Positions 45,107-55,143 of a stretch of 64,000 nucleotides of DNA are shown piece by piece. Origin of the DNA: Mycetocola_A sp015752285 (GTDB lineage Bacteria > Actinomycetota > Actinomycetes > Actinomycetales > Microbacteriaceae). The stretch's first letter is position 1, and each line of letters opens with the position of its first letter. The stretch covers positions 434,001 to 498,000 of the forward strand of contig NZ_JADOUY010000004.1 of assembly GCF_015752285.1 (NCBI RefSeq). The letters are read 5' to 3'. The position numbers and the translations under genes are program-made. The notes under the pieces are model-generated. The model made no database searches, was not told the DNA's origin, and saw only the letters and a program-made list of their open reading frames with translations.

Positions 45107-45424
45107 GTGACCTACGTGATCGCCCTCCCCTGTGTGGATGTCAAAGACCGAGCGTGCATCGATGAATGCCCCGTCGATTGCATCTACGAGGGCGAACGAT
45201 CGCTGTACATCCACCCGGATGAATGCGTCGACTGCGGTGCCTGTGAGCCGGTCTGCCCGGTCGAGGCGATCTACTACGAGGACGACCTGCCCGAGGAATG
45301 GGCCGACTACTACAAGGCGAACGTCGAATTCTTCAACGAGGTCGGCTCTCCAGGCGGGGCAGCGAAGGTCGGCGTGATCAAGTACGATCACCCGGTGATT
45401 TCCGCCCTCCCTCCCCAGGCCTGA
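45107..45424 (+). CDS. fdxA: Seven-iron ferredoxin FdxA
   Basis: The ferredoxin (105 aa, GTG start) has a [3Fe-4S] site region CVDVKDRACIDECPVDC and a [4Fe-4S] site CVDCGACEPVCPVEA. The end EFFNEVGSPGGAAKVG is typical of actinobacterial FdxA/FdxC. AAGGGA lies upstream. It forms a pair with dapC, a common actinobacterial arrangement. Confidence 0.94.
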   Translation: MTYVIALPCVDVKDRACIDECPVDCIYEGERSLYIHPDECVDCGACEPVCPVEAIYYEDDLPEEWADYYKANVEFFNEVGSPGGAAKVGVIKYDHPVISALPPQA

Positions 45425-45427
45425 CCG

Positions 45428-46546
45428 GTGGCGCTCCAGCCACTGCCCGACTACCCGTGGGATGCCATGGTGCCGTTCGCGGCCCGCGCGCGCGCCCACC
45501 CTGACGGCATCGCCGACCTCTCCATCGGGTCCCCGGTCGACCCCACACCGGAAGTCGTGCGTTCCGCGCTCGCTGCGGCGACCGACGCGCACGCCTACCC
45601 GACGACGGCCGGAACTCCCGCGCTGCGTGAGGCGATCGTGGACTGGTTCGCGCGCAGGCGCAGCGTTCCCCGCCTCACGGTCGACGAGGTGCTTCCGAGC
45701 ATCGGCTCGAAGGAACTCGTCGCCCTCCTGCCTTTCATGGTCGGTGTCGGTCCGGGCGACGTCATCGTGCATCCGCGTGCCGCATACCCGACCTATGCGA
45801 TCGGAGCCGCTCTCGCCGGTGCAGACGCAGTGGCATCCGATGACCCATCCGAATGGCCGGAGAACACCAGGCTGGTGTGGCTCAACTCGCCGGGGAACCC
45901 GGACGGCCGAGTGCTCGACGTCGACGAACTGCGGCGCGCTGTCGGACGTGCCCGCGAACTCGGTGCGCTGATCATCGACGACGAGTGCTACGCCGAACTG
46001 GGTTGGGCGCGCGGCTGGGATGCGACGCCGATTCCCAGCATCCTCGATCCCCGGGTCACCGACGGCGACACATCGGGAATTCTCGCGATCTACTCGCTGA
46101 GCAAGCAGTCCAACATGGCCGGCTACCGGGCGGCGTTCGCGGCCGGCTGTGCCACGACCATCGCCCGTCTGCTCAATGTGCGTAAACACGCCGGACTCAT
46201 GCTTCCCGGCCCGCTCCAGGCGGCGATGATCGCAGCCCTCGGCGACGACCAGCATGTCGTCGATCAGAAGGCGCTGTATCAGGCCCGCCGCGACGTCCTG
46301 CTTCCGGCGCTGGAAGCCGCAGGCTTCCGCGTCGACCGTAGTGAGGCAGGACTCTACCTGTGGGCAACGGAGGACAGGGACGCGTGGGATTCGATCGGTC
46401 GTCTCGCCGACCTCGGTATCCTCGCCGGTCCCGGCTCTTTCTACGGCGACTTCTACCCTCAGCACGTCAGGTTGTCGCTCACCGCGACGGATGAACGGAT
46501 CAGCTCGGCCGCCGAGCGTTTGCGGGAGAGCGTTGCTGGGGGATAG
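45428..46546 (+). CDS. dapC: Succinyldiaminopimelate transaminase
   Basis: The enzyme (372 aa, GTG start) is a fold-type I PLP aminotransferase of lysine and peptidoglycan synthesis. The core has LSIGSPVDPTP, SIGSKELVALLP and the PLP lysine in YSLSKQSNMAG. It lies three bases after fdxA. Assignment rests on this gene pair and on dapD and dapE further on; a general aspartate-type aminotransferase is the alternative. Confidence 0.88.
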   Translation: MALQPLPDYPWDAMVPFAARARAHPDGIADLSIGSPVDPTPEVVRSALAAATDAHAYPTTAGTPALREAIVDWFARRRSVPRLTVDEVLPSIGSKELVALLPFMVGVGPGDVIVHPRAAYPTYAIGAALAGADAVASDDPSEWPENTRLVWLNSPGNPDGRVLDVDELRRAVGRARELGALIIDDECYAELGWARGWDATPIPSILDPRVTDGDTSGILAIYSLSKQSNMAGYRAAFAAGCATTIARLLNVRKHAGLMLPGPLQAAMIAALGDDQHVVDQKALYQARRDVLLPALEAAGFRVDRSEAGLYLWATEDRDAWDSIGRLADLGILAGPGSFYGDFYPQHVRLSLTATDERISSAAERLRESVAGG

Positions 46547-46685
46547 CTCCAACCGCGTCACGGTGTCGTTGGCGGATGCGACAGTTGGCTCAGGAGCCGA
46601 TTAGGCTGTATTCGGACTGCGCGCCGCTGACAGCGATTCGTGCACGGGTTTCAACGAACGAGATACACCATCACAAGGAGGCGCC

Positions 46686-47993
46686 GTGGGCGACGTCGAG
46701 CAGGACTTCCGTGCAGGAAATCACAAAGCGACGCTGACCTACCCCGGTGGCACCGCAGAGTTTCCGCTCCTCGGCTCCAGCCAGGGTGCCTCGAGCATCG
46801 ACGTGTCGACGTTGACACGGCAGACGGGTCTCACTGCACTCGACTACGGGTTCGTGAACACGGCAGCGACGAAGTCAGACATCACCTACATCGACGGTGA
46901 CGCTGGCATCCTCCGCTACCGCGGGTATCCGATCGAGCAGCTCGCCGGGTCGTCGACCTACCTCGAAGTTGCCTGGCTCCTCATCCACGGCGAACTGCCG
47001 ACCGCAGACCAGCTCGGCCAGTTCGACGAAAAGATCCGCAGGCACACGCTCCTCCACGAGGATCTCAAGCACTTCTTCTCCGCTCTGCCCCACACGGCCC
47101 ACCCGATGGCCGTCATCTCGAGTGCGCTCTCGGCGCTCTCGACCTACTACGAGACCCCAGCAGACCCGCACGACCCCGAACAGGTCGAGCTCACGACCAT
47201 CCGGCTGCTCGCGAAACTGCCGATCATCGCCGCGTACGCGCACAAGAAGGCACTCGGCCAGGCCTTCCTGTACCCGGACAACAGCCTGAGCTTCGTCGAC
47301 AACTTCCTCCGTCTGAACTTCGGCAACATGGCGGAGTCGTACGACATCGACCCCGTCCTGTCGACCGCCCTCGACCGTCTGCTGATTCTGCACGCCGACC
47401 ACGAACAGAACGCGTCGACGTCGACGGTCAGACTGGTGGGTTCCACCGGTGCGAACCTGTATGCGTCAGTCTCCGCAGGCATCAACGCGCTCTCCGGTCC
47501 GCTGCACGGCGGCGCGAACGAGGCCGTACTCGAGATGCTCGGGCGGATCCGTGACTCCGGCGAGGGTGTCCAGCGATTCGTCGACCGGGTGAAGAACAAA
47601 GAAGACGGGGTGAAGCTCATGGGCTTCGGTCACCGCGTCTACAAGAACTACGACCCGCGCGCCAAGATCGTCAAGGAGAGCGCAGACGAGGTCCTCGCAC
47701 AGCTCGGCGTCTCCGATCCCCTCCTGGACCTCGCGAAGGAACTCGAGCAGATCGCCCTGGAGGACGACTACTTCAAGGAACGTCGCCTCTACCCGAACGT
47801 CGACTTCTACACTGGCGTCATCTACAAGGCGATGGGCTTCCCGACCCGGATGTTCACCGTGCTGTTCGCCATCGGCCGGCTGCCCGGCTGGGTGGCGCAC
47901 TGGCGCGAGATGAACACCGACCCGCAGACCAAGATCGGTCGTCCGCAGCAGCTGTACACCGGTGCAGTGGAACGCGACCTGCCGCAGCGCTGA
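46686..47993 (+). CDS. gltA: Citrate synthase
   Basis: Citrate synthase (435 aa, GTG start after AAGGAGG) makes citrate from oxaloacetate and acetyl-CoA. The active site histidines lie in NALSGPLHGGANEAVLEML and KLMGFGHRVYKNYDPRA, with the aspartate in YPNVDFYTGVIYKAMGF. It has a leading 40-residue beta domain usual in the type II enzyme. A -10 candidate TAGGCT lies at 46602-46607. Confidence 0.96.
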   Translation: MGDVEQDFRAGNHKATLTYPGGTAEFPLLGSSQGASSIDVSTLTRQTGLTALDYGFVNTAATKSDITYIDGDAGILRYRGYPIEQLAGSSTYLEVAWLLIHGELPTADQLGQFDEKIRRHTLLHEDLKHFFSALPHTAHPMAVISSALSALSTYYETPADPHDPEQVELTTIRLLAKLPIIAAYAHKKALGQAFLYPDNSLSFVDNFLRLNFGNMAESYDIDPVLSTALDRLLILHADHEQNASTSTVRLVGSTGANLYASVSAGINALSGPLHGGANEAVLEMLGRIRDSGEGVQRFVDRVKNKEDGVKLMGFGHRVYKNYDPRAKIVKESADEVLAQLGVSDPLLDLAKELEQIALEDDYFKERRLYPNVDFYTGVIYKAMGFPTRMFTVLFAIGRLPGWVAHWREMNTDPQTKIGRPQQLYTGAVERDLPQR

Positions 47994-48003
47994 CGGGCAT
48001 CCG

Positions 48004-48864
48004 ATGACTGCCTCGACAGGAAAACGGCTCCTGGCCAACGTCGTCGATCCCCGGCGGATCGAGTACGGGGTGGCCTCCTCCGTGGTTGTCGGCGCACTGA
48101 GTCTCGTCGATCCGGCGAAGCTGTCCCTCGGCGGACGGCTGGCATTCCGCGGCTTCACCGCCGCTGTGACCGGAGGCCTCGTGCTCCTCGAACTGCGGCG
48201 ATCGGATGCTCTGCGAGACAACCCGATCGCACGAGCGGGGATCATTGCCGCCCTGGTCGGCACGACCTTCGGGCTCGGTGAACTGAGCGAGCGAATCGAC
48301 GCGAGAATCGTCGGCGTGCTCAGGCGCGCCGGGGTGCGTCGTCCACGGCTGAGCATCGCCGTGGCATCCGCAGCGCTCTCGCTCGCGGCCTACCGCATCG
48401 ATCCGGCCCAGACCGAAGCCGACCACGACGGCTCTGACGGGGACTGGCCGCGATTCACGCCAGTCGACCCCGCTGTCCGGGCCCTCGTCGATGGGATGCT
48501 GTCAGCGACCGACGGTCACGGTGCAGCCGAACTGCGTGCCCACTGGCCGAGCGCCCGCGTGGAGCACTGGTCAGACGATGACGAGCGGGTCTTCAGCCGC
48601 TGGCTCGAGTTCTCCGTCGACGAGAGCCTGCCGCGTGCGGTGCCGCACGACGCCACATTCCCCGTCCGCGCGCGTTTTCTCAGCAGCGCCGGGGTACCGG
48701 TCGAGGCGTTCCTTCTCGTATCAGGCGGACGTCCGCGGTCGCTGCTGCTCGACGTCGTGCCGGACACTCCGGAACTCGACGGGTTCGGCGGCGACGACCC
48801 ACTTGACGACGTCGACTCCTGGCCGCCGATCGACGCGGTCGCCTTCATCCTCGACACAGCCTGA
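48004..48864 (+). CDS. Membrane protein of unknown function
   Basis: This protein (286 aa) has three or four hydrophobic segments in its first 140 residues and a hydrophilic, acidic C-terminal half. The segment with ELSERIDARIVGVLRRAGVRRPRL links them. The last part is rich in Asp and Pro. No family is recognised. It follows citrate synthase by 10 bases and converges on the acylase gene. Confidence 0.7.
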   Translation: MTASTGKRLLANVVDPRRIEYGVASSVVVGALSLVDPAKLSLGGRLAFRGFTAAVTGGLVLLELRRSDALRDNPIARAGIIAALVGTTFGLGELSERIDARIVGVLRRAGVRRPRLSIAVASAALSLAAYRIDPAQTEADHDGSDGDWPRFTPVDPAVRALVDGMLSATDGHGAAELRAHWPSARVEHWSDDDERVFSRWLEFSVDESLPRAVPHDATFPVRARFLSSAGVPVEAFLLVSGGRPRSLLLDVVPDTPELDGFGGDDPLDDVDSWPPIDAVAFILDTA

Positions 48865-48867
48865 CTC

Positions 48868-48893
48868 CGACGGCGAGCGGAGGCCCGCCGTCG
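48868..48893. terminator. Hairpin between convergent genes
   Basis: Eight-base arms CGACGGCG and CGCCGTCG enclose a ten-base loop between the stops at 48864 and 48905. No U-run is seen. Confidence 0.4.
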
Positions 48894-48904
48894 AGTCTCC
48901 GCGA

Positions 48905-51451
48905 TTACGGGGACAGCGTCAGAGTGTCACGCGTCGCCTGCTTCACGGCATCCGGGCTGAACGGCCAGACCCGGGTCTCGTGCTTCTGCCAGAGCGTCGT
49001 CTGGTCGACGTAGTTGCTGTGGTACGCGTGGCCGGAGGCGCCGGTGAGATTGATCCACGTCGACGCGTCGAAGTCGGACAGGTCGACGACCTGCCGCATC
49101 GACGGGACCCAGTCGACCGTGTAACCGTCCGGTGCGTACCAGCCCACAGCGTTGACGACGGAGGACCCTCCGCCCAGTTCGTACGGCCCGCGGTTGAACA
49201 GCATCTCGATCGGAGCGATGCCCGACTCGCCGAAGCTGCCGTTGCGGATGGTGAGGGTGTGCAGTTCACCCCAGGTCCAGTCGTCCGGGTTGCTGCCCAT
49301 GGTGCGCTCGGCCTCGGTCCACGCTTCACTCAGCGCGAGCGTGAGGGCGTCGTCCCTGGTGACGATGGAATCGTCCTCGCTCGCCCACCACTCCGATTCT
49401 GGGTCGTCGAGCAGGCCGGCGACGACCTGGAACCACTGCGAACCGCCCGCCGGCGGGGTCTCGTCTGGCACCTTCGGCGCGAAGGTGTTCTCGAGCAGGT
49501 TGCGCCAGAAGATGTTGAAGTAGGCAGCCTCGGCGCTGTCGGCGTCGTCCGAGAAATCCCAGCCTTCGAGGAGATCCGTACCGAGCCTGGCGTTGCTCGA
49601 CGGCGCGAGGTCGGCGATGTATGGCGCCAGCCGTTCGGCGATGGCGTTGGTGTTGTCTGCCTGGATCGAACTCATGTCATCTGCGGTGAAATCCGCGCCG
49701 GATGCTATTCCCTCCTCGATGCGCTCGACGATGCGTGATGCACGGTAACCGGCATCCCAGTCGCGGGTGATCAGGCTGGGAAACGATGCCCCTGTGACCG
49801 CATTGTTGGCGGTGACGATGTAACCGGACGGAGGGTTGAACAGAGTCGGCAGCGATTCGAAGTCGAGGTAGCCCGACCAGCCCGTTCCGCTTGTCCAGCC
49901 GGACTGTGGCACGGTTCCGTCTCCACTCAGCCGCACAGGGATGAGCCCGGGGGCCTGATAGCCGATGTTCCCGTCGACATCGGCGTAGAGGAGGTTCTGT
50001 GACGGAACGTCGAAGAGCTTCGCACCCTCACGGAACGAATCCCAGTCGGTTGCCTGGTTCACCGCGAAGATCGCGCCGGGAGTGCGTCCCGGTGTCAGCG
50101 CCGTCCACTGCAGCGACAACTCATAGCTGCCATCGGGGAGCTCCGCCGTCGCCGGATAGTCGGCGGCGATCGTTCCGAACTCGTCGCTGATGTCGGTGAC
50201 AAGCGGGCCACGGGACGTCGAGCGGATGCGGATCGGGACGTTCTCGCCGCCGGCCACCTTCACCGTCTCCTCACGGATGGTCAGAGGTTGCAGGACACCG
50301 TCGAGTTCGACCGTGTCATCGGAGACCTTCTCGAGGTAGAGGTCGGCGACGTCCGGTCCGAGGTTCGTGAACCCCCAGGCAACCTGACTGTTGTGGCCGA
50401 TGATGATCCCTGGCATGCCGGAGAAGCTGAATCCGCCGACGTCGAACGGGCAGGCTTCAGACACGGTGGAGCAGCGGAGGCCCATCTGGTACCAGACCGA
50501 GGGGAGCGCAGGGCCGAGGTGCGGGTCGTTGGCGAGGAGCGGCAGGCCGGACTCGGTCAGTTCGCCGGAAACGACCCACGAGTTCGAGCCGATGTCGGAC
50601 CCGGCACGCCCGAGCAGGGCGGGCATCGCCGCGAGGATGCCGCGCAGCTCGACGAGGGAGTCGACGGTCTCGTCACTGATCGCTGCGATCGGGGTGGCGG
50701 TTCCGACGGATGCCGGTGCAGGGGCAGGCGGGTCGGACGGAACGATGGTCGGGTTCTCGCTGTACGGGTACGGCGGGTAGACCTGCGCCATCTGCTCCGG
50801 AGTCAGTTCGGTCGCCATGAGCGTCCGGTCGATCTCGTCTTCGAGGTTGGAACGGAGATCCCATGCCATCGCCTTCAACCAGGCCACGGAATCCGCCGGA
50901 GTCCATTTCTCGGGTTCGTAGCCGGGGTTCTGCAACCCGAGCACGGCGTACTCGAGCGACAGGTCGGCACCACTCCGCTGGTCGAGGTAGGCGTTCACAC
51001 CGTCGGCGTATGCCTGGTACCAGCCGAGGGTCTTCTCGTCGAGCAGCGCGACCTCCTCTTCGGCGACCGCTCGCCAGCCGAGGGTGCGTACGAAGGTGTC
51101 TGTTCCCACCTGCGCCTCACCGAACAACTCGGCCAGGCGGCCGCTCGTCACGTGGCGACGGAAATCCATCTCCCAGAACCGGTCCTGCGCGTGGACGAAC
51201 CCCTGAGCGAGGAAGAGATCGTGAGCGCTGTCCGCCTCGAGCGTCGGGATGCCAGCGTCGTCACGCAACACGGTGACCTCCCCGTCGAGCCCGGCGACGG
51301 TGAGGTCACCGGCGAGCTGTGGGAAAGAGCGCTGCACGGTCCAGACGAGGATGCCGCCGCCGAGAAGAACGACGACGACGAAAACGGACACGATGCTGAG
51401 AAAGACGGTGAAGGCGCGTGAGCGTCTGCCGGGTGTCCTGGTGCTGGCCAC
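48905..51451 (-). CDS. Penicillin acylase family Ntn hydrolase
   Basis: The protein (848 aa, GTG start after AAAGGAGTGAT) has an N-terminal membrane anchor (about residues 15-37) and an alpha/beta precursor layout. The self-cleavage and nucleophile site is G288-S289 in GSNSWVVSG, matching the SNxW opening of the beta chain of penicillin G acylase. The linker around residues 230-255 is Pro/Ala-rich and may be the spacer peptide. Substrates could be acyl-homoserine lactones, lactam antibiotics or other amides; sequence does not decide. Confidence 0.9.
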   Translation of the reverse strand: MASTRTPGRRSRAFTVFLSIVSVFVVVVLLGGGILVWTVQRSFPQLAGDLTVAGLDGEVTVLRDDAGIPTLEADSAHDLFLAQGFVHAQDRFWEMDFRRHVTSGRLAELFGEAQVGTDTFVRTLGWRAVAEEEVALLDEKTLGWYQAYADGVNAYLDQRSGADLSLEYAVLGLQNPGYEPEKWTPADSVAWLKAMAWDLRSNLEDEIDRTLMATELTPEQMAQVYPPYPYSENPTIVPSDPPAPAPASVGTATPIAAISDETVDSLVELRGILAAMPALLGRAGSDIGSNSWVVSGELTESGLPLLANDPHLGPALPSVWYQMGLRCSTVSEACPFDVGGFSFSGMPGIIIGHNSQVAWGFTNLGPDVADLYLEKVSDDTVELDGVLQPLTIREETVKVAGGENVPIRIRSTSRGPLVTDISDEFGTIAADYPATAELPDGSYELSLQWTALTPGRTPGAIFAVNQATDWDSFREGAKLFDVPSQNLLYADVDGNIGYQAPGLIPVRLSGDGTVPQSGWTSGTGWSGYLDFESLPTLFNPPSGYIVTANNAVTGASFPSLITRDWDAGYRASRIVERIEEGIASGADFTADDMSSIQADNTNAIAERLAPYIADLAPSSNARLGTDLLEGWDFSDDADSAEAAYFNIFWRNLLENTFAPKVPDETPPAGGSQWFQVVAGLLDDPESEWWASEDDSIVTRDDALTLALSEAWTEAERTMGSNPDDWTWGELHTLTIRNGSFGESGIAPIEMLFNRGPYELGGGSSVVNAVGWYAPDGYTVDWVPSMRQVVDLSDFDASTWINLTGASGHAYHSNYVDQTTLWQKHETRVWPFSPDAVKQATRDTLTLSP

Positions 51452-51488
51452 ATCACTCCTTTGTGAGAGGTCGGGAAAATGATTCCGG

Positions 51489-52466
51489 TCAGGCGTGCAG
51501 GGCGGCGTTCAGCTGGATGCCGGCACCGCTGCGGGGGAGCACCTCGACGGCACCGCTGAGAGAATTGCGACGGAAGAGGATGTTCGGCACTCCGGACAAC
51601 TCGACGGCCTTGACGGTGAGGGGGCTGCCGTTGTCCGTGGTCCGGCCGTCGAGAACGACGACTTTGGTCCCAGCAGTGACATAGAGGCCGGCCTCGACGA
51701 CGCTGTCGTCTCCGATCGAGATGCCGATACCTGAGTTGGCGCCGAGCAGCGCGCGTGCACCGATCGAGACCCGCTGTGTTCCGCCACCCGAGAGAGTTCC
51801 CATGATGGATGCGCCGCCCCCGATGTCTGAACCGTCCCCGACGACGACGCCCTGGGAGATGCGGCCTTCGACCATCGACGATCCCAGTGTGCCTGCGTTG
51901 AAGTTGACGAAACCCTCATGCATGACGGTGGTACCTGGTGCGAGGTGGGCACCGAGTCGCACACGCGACGCGTCGGCGATGCGTACCTTCGCCGGGGTGA
52001 CGTAGTCGAGCAGGCGCGGGAACTTGTCGATCCCGGTCGCGTGGATGCCCTGTCGAGACAGCGCCGGGCGCAGACGGTCGAAGTCCTCGGGTGCCACCGG
52101 GCCGGCATTCGTCCAGACGGCGATCGGAAGGTGCCCGAAGATACCGTCGAGGTTGAGGGTGTTCGGGCGGACCAGGAGGTGACTGAGCAGGTGCAGGCGC
52201 AGGTAGGCATCTGCGGTGTCACGCGGCGGTGCCTGAAGGTCGATGTCGACTGTCACGATGTCGACGCGCACGTTGCGACGCTCGTCCGGGATGGCCAGCG
52301 CTTCGATCTCTGCTGGGGCGATCCAGCGTTCGCGCCCGACGGGCAGTGTGCCGAGGCGCGGTTCCGGGTACCAGGTGTCGAGGACGGTTCCTTCTGCGGA
52401 CACGGTGGCGAGGCCGTAGCCCCACGCGTGTGTCGGTGCGGAGCTGGGCTCGGGAGCGGAGGTCAT
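51489..52466 (-). CDS. dapD: 2,3,4,5-tetrahydropyridine-2,6-dicarboxylate N-succinyltransferase
   Basis: DapD (325 aa) succinylates tetrahydrodipicolinate in the lysine pathway. The C-terminal part is a left-handed beta helix with hexapeptide turns (GRISQGVVVGDGSDIGGGASIMGTL). The motif MHEGFVNFNAGT is typical of the actinobacterial enzyme class. It is divergent from dapE, with about 75 bases between them. Confidence 0.94.
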   Translation of the reverse strand: MTSAPEPSSAPTHAWGYGLATVSAEGTVLDTWYPEPRLGTLPVGRERWIAPAEIEALAIPDERRNVRVDIVTVDIDLQAPPRDTADAYLRLHLLSHLLVRPNTLNLDGIFGHLPIAVWTNAGPVAPEDFDRLRPALSRQGIHATGIDKFPRLLDYVTPAKVRIADASRVRLGAHLAPGTTVMHEGFVNFNAGTLGSSMVEGRISQGVVVGDGSDIGGGASIMGTLSGGGTQRVSIGARALLGANSGIGISIGDDSVVEAGLYVTAGTKVVVLDGRTTDNGSPLTVKAVELSGVPNILFRRNSLSGAVEVLPRSGAGIQLNAALHA

Positions 52467-52541
52467 GGGTCAAGGCTAGCGAATCCAGCCTGCGCCCGAC
52501 GACGCCGGGCCGCAGGGTTTCGACGACCGTAGACTGGGGCG

Positions 52542-53645
52542 ATGCCGGAATCGTTCACCACCGTCCCTGTTCTCGACCTCGCCGCCGGAACGGTGGAACT
52601 CACCCGGGCGATCTGTGACATCGAATCGGTGTCCGGGAACGAAGCCCTCCTCGCAGACGCCATCGAGCTGGCGCTCGTCCCGTTCTCTCACCTCGACGTC
52701 ATCCGCGACGGAAACACCGTCGTCGCCCGGACCGCGCTCGGCCGGGACACCCGTGTGATCATCGCCGGCCATATCGACACTGTTCCCCTCAACGACAACC
52801 TCCCCACCCGGTTCGAGACCATCGACGGGCGCGACTATCTCTGGGGCCGTGGGACGGTCGACATGAAGGGTGGCGTTGCCGTGCAACTGGCGCTCGCCGC
52901 CGAACTCACCGCTCCTCTCGTCGACGTGACGTGGATGTGGTACGACAACGAAGAGGTGTCGAGCGATATCAATGGCCTGCGGCTGCTCGCCGAACGCCGC
53001 CCCGACCTGTTCACCGGAGACTTCGCCATCCTCGGTGAGCCCACCAGGGGAGACATCGAGGGCGGCTGCAACGGAACGTTGCGCGTCGAGGTGTCGACAA
53101 CCGGCCGTCGCGCCCATTCGGCCCGCAGCTGGGTCGGTGAGAACGCCATCCACAAAGCCGCGCCGATTCTCGAGATCCTCGCCGCATACGAGCCCCGCTC
53201 GACCGAGGTCGACGGGCTCGTCTACCGCGAGGGGCTCAATGCGGTCCGTATCACCGGGGGAGTCGCGGGCAACGTCATCCCTGACGCCTGCACCGTCGAG
53301 GTGAACTACCGCTTTGCGCCCGACAGGACGGCAGCGCAGGCGGCGGATGACATCCGTCACGTTTTCGCAGGTTTCGACGTTCTGCTGACGGATGCCGCCG
53401 ACGGCGCCCGGCCGGGACTGGACGCACCGATCGCGCAGGAGTTCCTCTCCGCCGTCGGGGGGCGAGCGCTCCCGAAGTACGGCTGGACCGATGTGGCCCG
53501 CTTCTCGGCCCTGGGCATCCCCGCGGTGAATTACGGCCCGGGCGATCCGCTGAAAGCTCATGCCGACGACGAACGGGTCGCGCTCGACGAGATCACCGGC
53601 TGCGAGTCCGCACTCCGGACCTGGCTGACCGGTGCCAGTGACTGA
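52542..53645 (+). CDS. dapE: Succinyl-diaminopimelate desuccinylase
   Basis: DapE (367 aa) is an M20 metalloenzyme that frees succinate from succinyl-diaminopimelate. Metal ligands lie in AGHIDTVPLND, GRGTVDMKGG, the NEEVSS segment and LGEPTRG. It is divergent from dapD; its end overlaps the mannosyltransferase start. Confidence 0.94.
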   Translation: MPESFTTVPVLDLAAGTVELTRAICDIESVSGNEALLADAIELALVPFSHLDVIRDGNTVVARTALGRDTRVIIAGHIDTVPLNDNLPTRFETIDGRDYLWGRGTVDMKGGVAVQLALAAELTAPLVDVTWMWYDNEEVSSDINGLRLLAERRPDLFTGDFAILGEPTRGDIEGGCNGTLRVEVSTTGRRAHSARSWVGENAIHKAAPILEILAAYEPRSTEVDGLVYREGLNAVRITGGVAGNVIPDACTVEVNYRFAPDRTAAQAADDIRHVFAGFDVLLTDAADGARPGLDAPIAQEFLSAVGGRALPKYGWTDVARFSALGIPAVNYGPGDPLKAHADDERVALDEITGCESALRTWLTGASD

Positions 53646-54861
53646 CCTGGAACACAGGTCGGTGCCCGACCTGTTGCGGCGCATCCCGTGGTGGGGGCAG
53701 GCGCTTCTCATCTTTGCTGCAGCCCGCATCGTCACCACGGGCATCCTTCTCGTCGTTGCCGCCGGGCAGCCCGCGAATGCCTGGACCGGAGCGGGCCCCG
53801 GTTACGCCGATTTCGCGTCGATCTGGGACGGCCGCTGGTACAACATCGTGGCCGAGGCCGGCTATCCGAGTGAGCTGCCGCTGACCGCTGACGGGCACGT
53901 CGGCGAGAACGCCTGGGCGTTCATGCCGGTGTACCCGGCCGTCGTTCGCCTGCTGATGCTCGTCACCGGGCTGCCGTGGGCGCCGGCAGCTGTCGTCATC
54001 TCCGTTGCATGCGGCTTCGCGTCTGCCGTGCTCATCGCGAAGCTGTTCCGCATGGTGCTTGTTCCGGCGACGGCGATGTTCGCGGTCGTGGTGTATTCGG
54101 TTTCGCCGCTGGCACCGGTCCTGCAGGTGGCGTACGCCGAGTCGATGCACCTTCTGTTCCTCGCGGCGGCACTCTGCCTGGTGCTCGAGCGCCGGTACTG
54201 GGTGCTTCTCCCTCTTCTCGCCGTGATGTCGTTCACGCGGCCGAGCGGACTGGCCTTCGCCCTGTTCCTCACCCTGCACGTCTGCTACCGCTGGTGGCAC
54301 CGCCGCCGCGAACCCTTCCCGCGCGGCGAGGTGGTCGCGGCATCGGTCACCGCGGTCGCGAGCGGGGTGTTCGGACTCGGCTGGCTGCTCGTCGCCTGGG
54401 CGGTGACGGGCTCGGTCACGGCATACACAGACACCGAACTCGCCTGGCGATCCAGCTACATCGGCTACACCCATCTGGTTCCGTTCGCGCCGTGGTTCCA
54501 GGGCCTCGACTGGTGGGCGGTCCGCTGGCTCGGTCTTCCCCCCGGCTTCTGGTGGGGTCTCTGCGGAGTGGCCGTGCTCGTCGCCGGTGCCGTTGCGCTG
54601 CTCGTATCGCGACCGGCCAAACGGCTGGGGGTCGATCTGCGACTCTGGGTGGCGAGCTACCTGATCTATCTCTTTGCGGTCTTCTTCCCCCAATCCAGTA
54701 CGTTCCGGCTGCTCATGCCGGTGTTCCCACTCGCCGGAGTCGTGGCGCAACCACGCTCGCCGGCGTACCGCATTGCCGTGGTCGCGCTCTCTCTCGCCGG
54801 GCAGGTGGGCTGGGTCCTGATCGCCTGGAGGGTCGACGGATACGACTGGACGCCGCCGTGA
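53632..54861 (+). CDS. PIG-V-like membrane mannosyltransferase
   Basis: The protein (409 aa) has about nine helices. The luminal-type motif IWDGRWYNIVAEAGYP and the MPVYPAVVRLLM segment fit the PIG-V/GPI mannosyltransferase-2 family, which uses lipid-linked mannose. GTG 53632 or 53638 is the start; both lie inside the dapE end, so exact start is uncertain. The likely role is mannosylation of an envelope lipid or protein. Confidence 0.8.
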   Translation: MPVTDLEHRSVPDLLRRIPWWGQALLIFAAARIVTTGILLVVAAGQPANAWTGAGPGYADFASIWDGRWYNIVAEAGYPSELPLTADGHVGENAWAFMPVYPAVVRLLMLVTGLPWAPAAVVISVACGFASAVLIAKLFRMVLVPATAMFAVVVYSVSPLAPVLQVAYAESMHLLFLAAALCLVLERRYWVLLPLLAVMSFTRPSGLAFALFLTLHVCYRWWHRRREPFPRGEVVAASVTAVASGVFGLGWLLVAWAVTGSVTAYTDTELAWRSSYIGYTHLVPFAPWFQGLDWWAVRWLGLPPGFWWGLCGVAVLVAGAVALLVSRPAKRLGVDLRLWVASYLIYLFAVFFPQSSTFRLLMPVFPLAGVVAQPRSPAYRIAVVALSLAGQVGWVLIAWRVDGYDWTPP

Positions 54862-54956
54862 TCGTGACCCCAGTTACGGGCACTGATGCTGTCGGATTTC
54901 GTCTGCCCGCCCTGCATGGCGGATAATAGAAGTCAAAGCCACGAAAGGGGAGCCGA

Positions 54957-55130
54957 ATGGCAGCGATGAAGCCGAGGACTGGGGATGGGCCAATGGAGGC
55001 CGTGAAGGAGGGTCGGTTGATCATCGTGCGGGTTCCGCTCGAAGGCGGCGGGCGACTCGTCGTCTCCGTGAACGATGCAGAGGCCAAAGAACTTCACGAT
55101 GCACTTGCCGGGGTTGTTTCTCCGGCGTAG
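54957..55130 (+). CDS. DUF3117 protein, 57 aa
   Basis: The frame begins MAAMKPRTGDGPMEAVKEGR and contains VPLEGGGRLVVSVNDAEAKE, the full DUF3117 family pattern. GAAAGGGGAG lies before the ATG and GATAAT at 54922-54927 is a possible -10. It is very small and conserved in Actinobacteria; function is unknown. A nested terminator follows. Confidence 0.93.
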   Translation: MAAMKPRTGDGPMEAVKEGRLIIVRVPLEGGGRLVVSVNDAEAKELHDALAGVVSPA

Positions 55131-55143
55131 TCCAACACGCATG

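Noticed and set aside
50288..51421. A 377-codon plus-strand frame opposite the acylase gene
   Set aside because: Antisense to a strong penicillin acylase family match; no ribosome binding site or domain.
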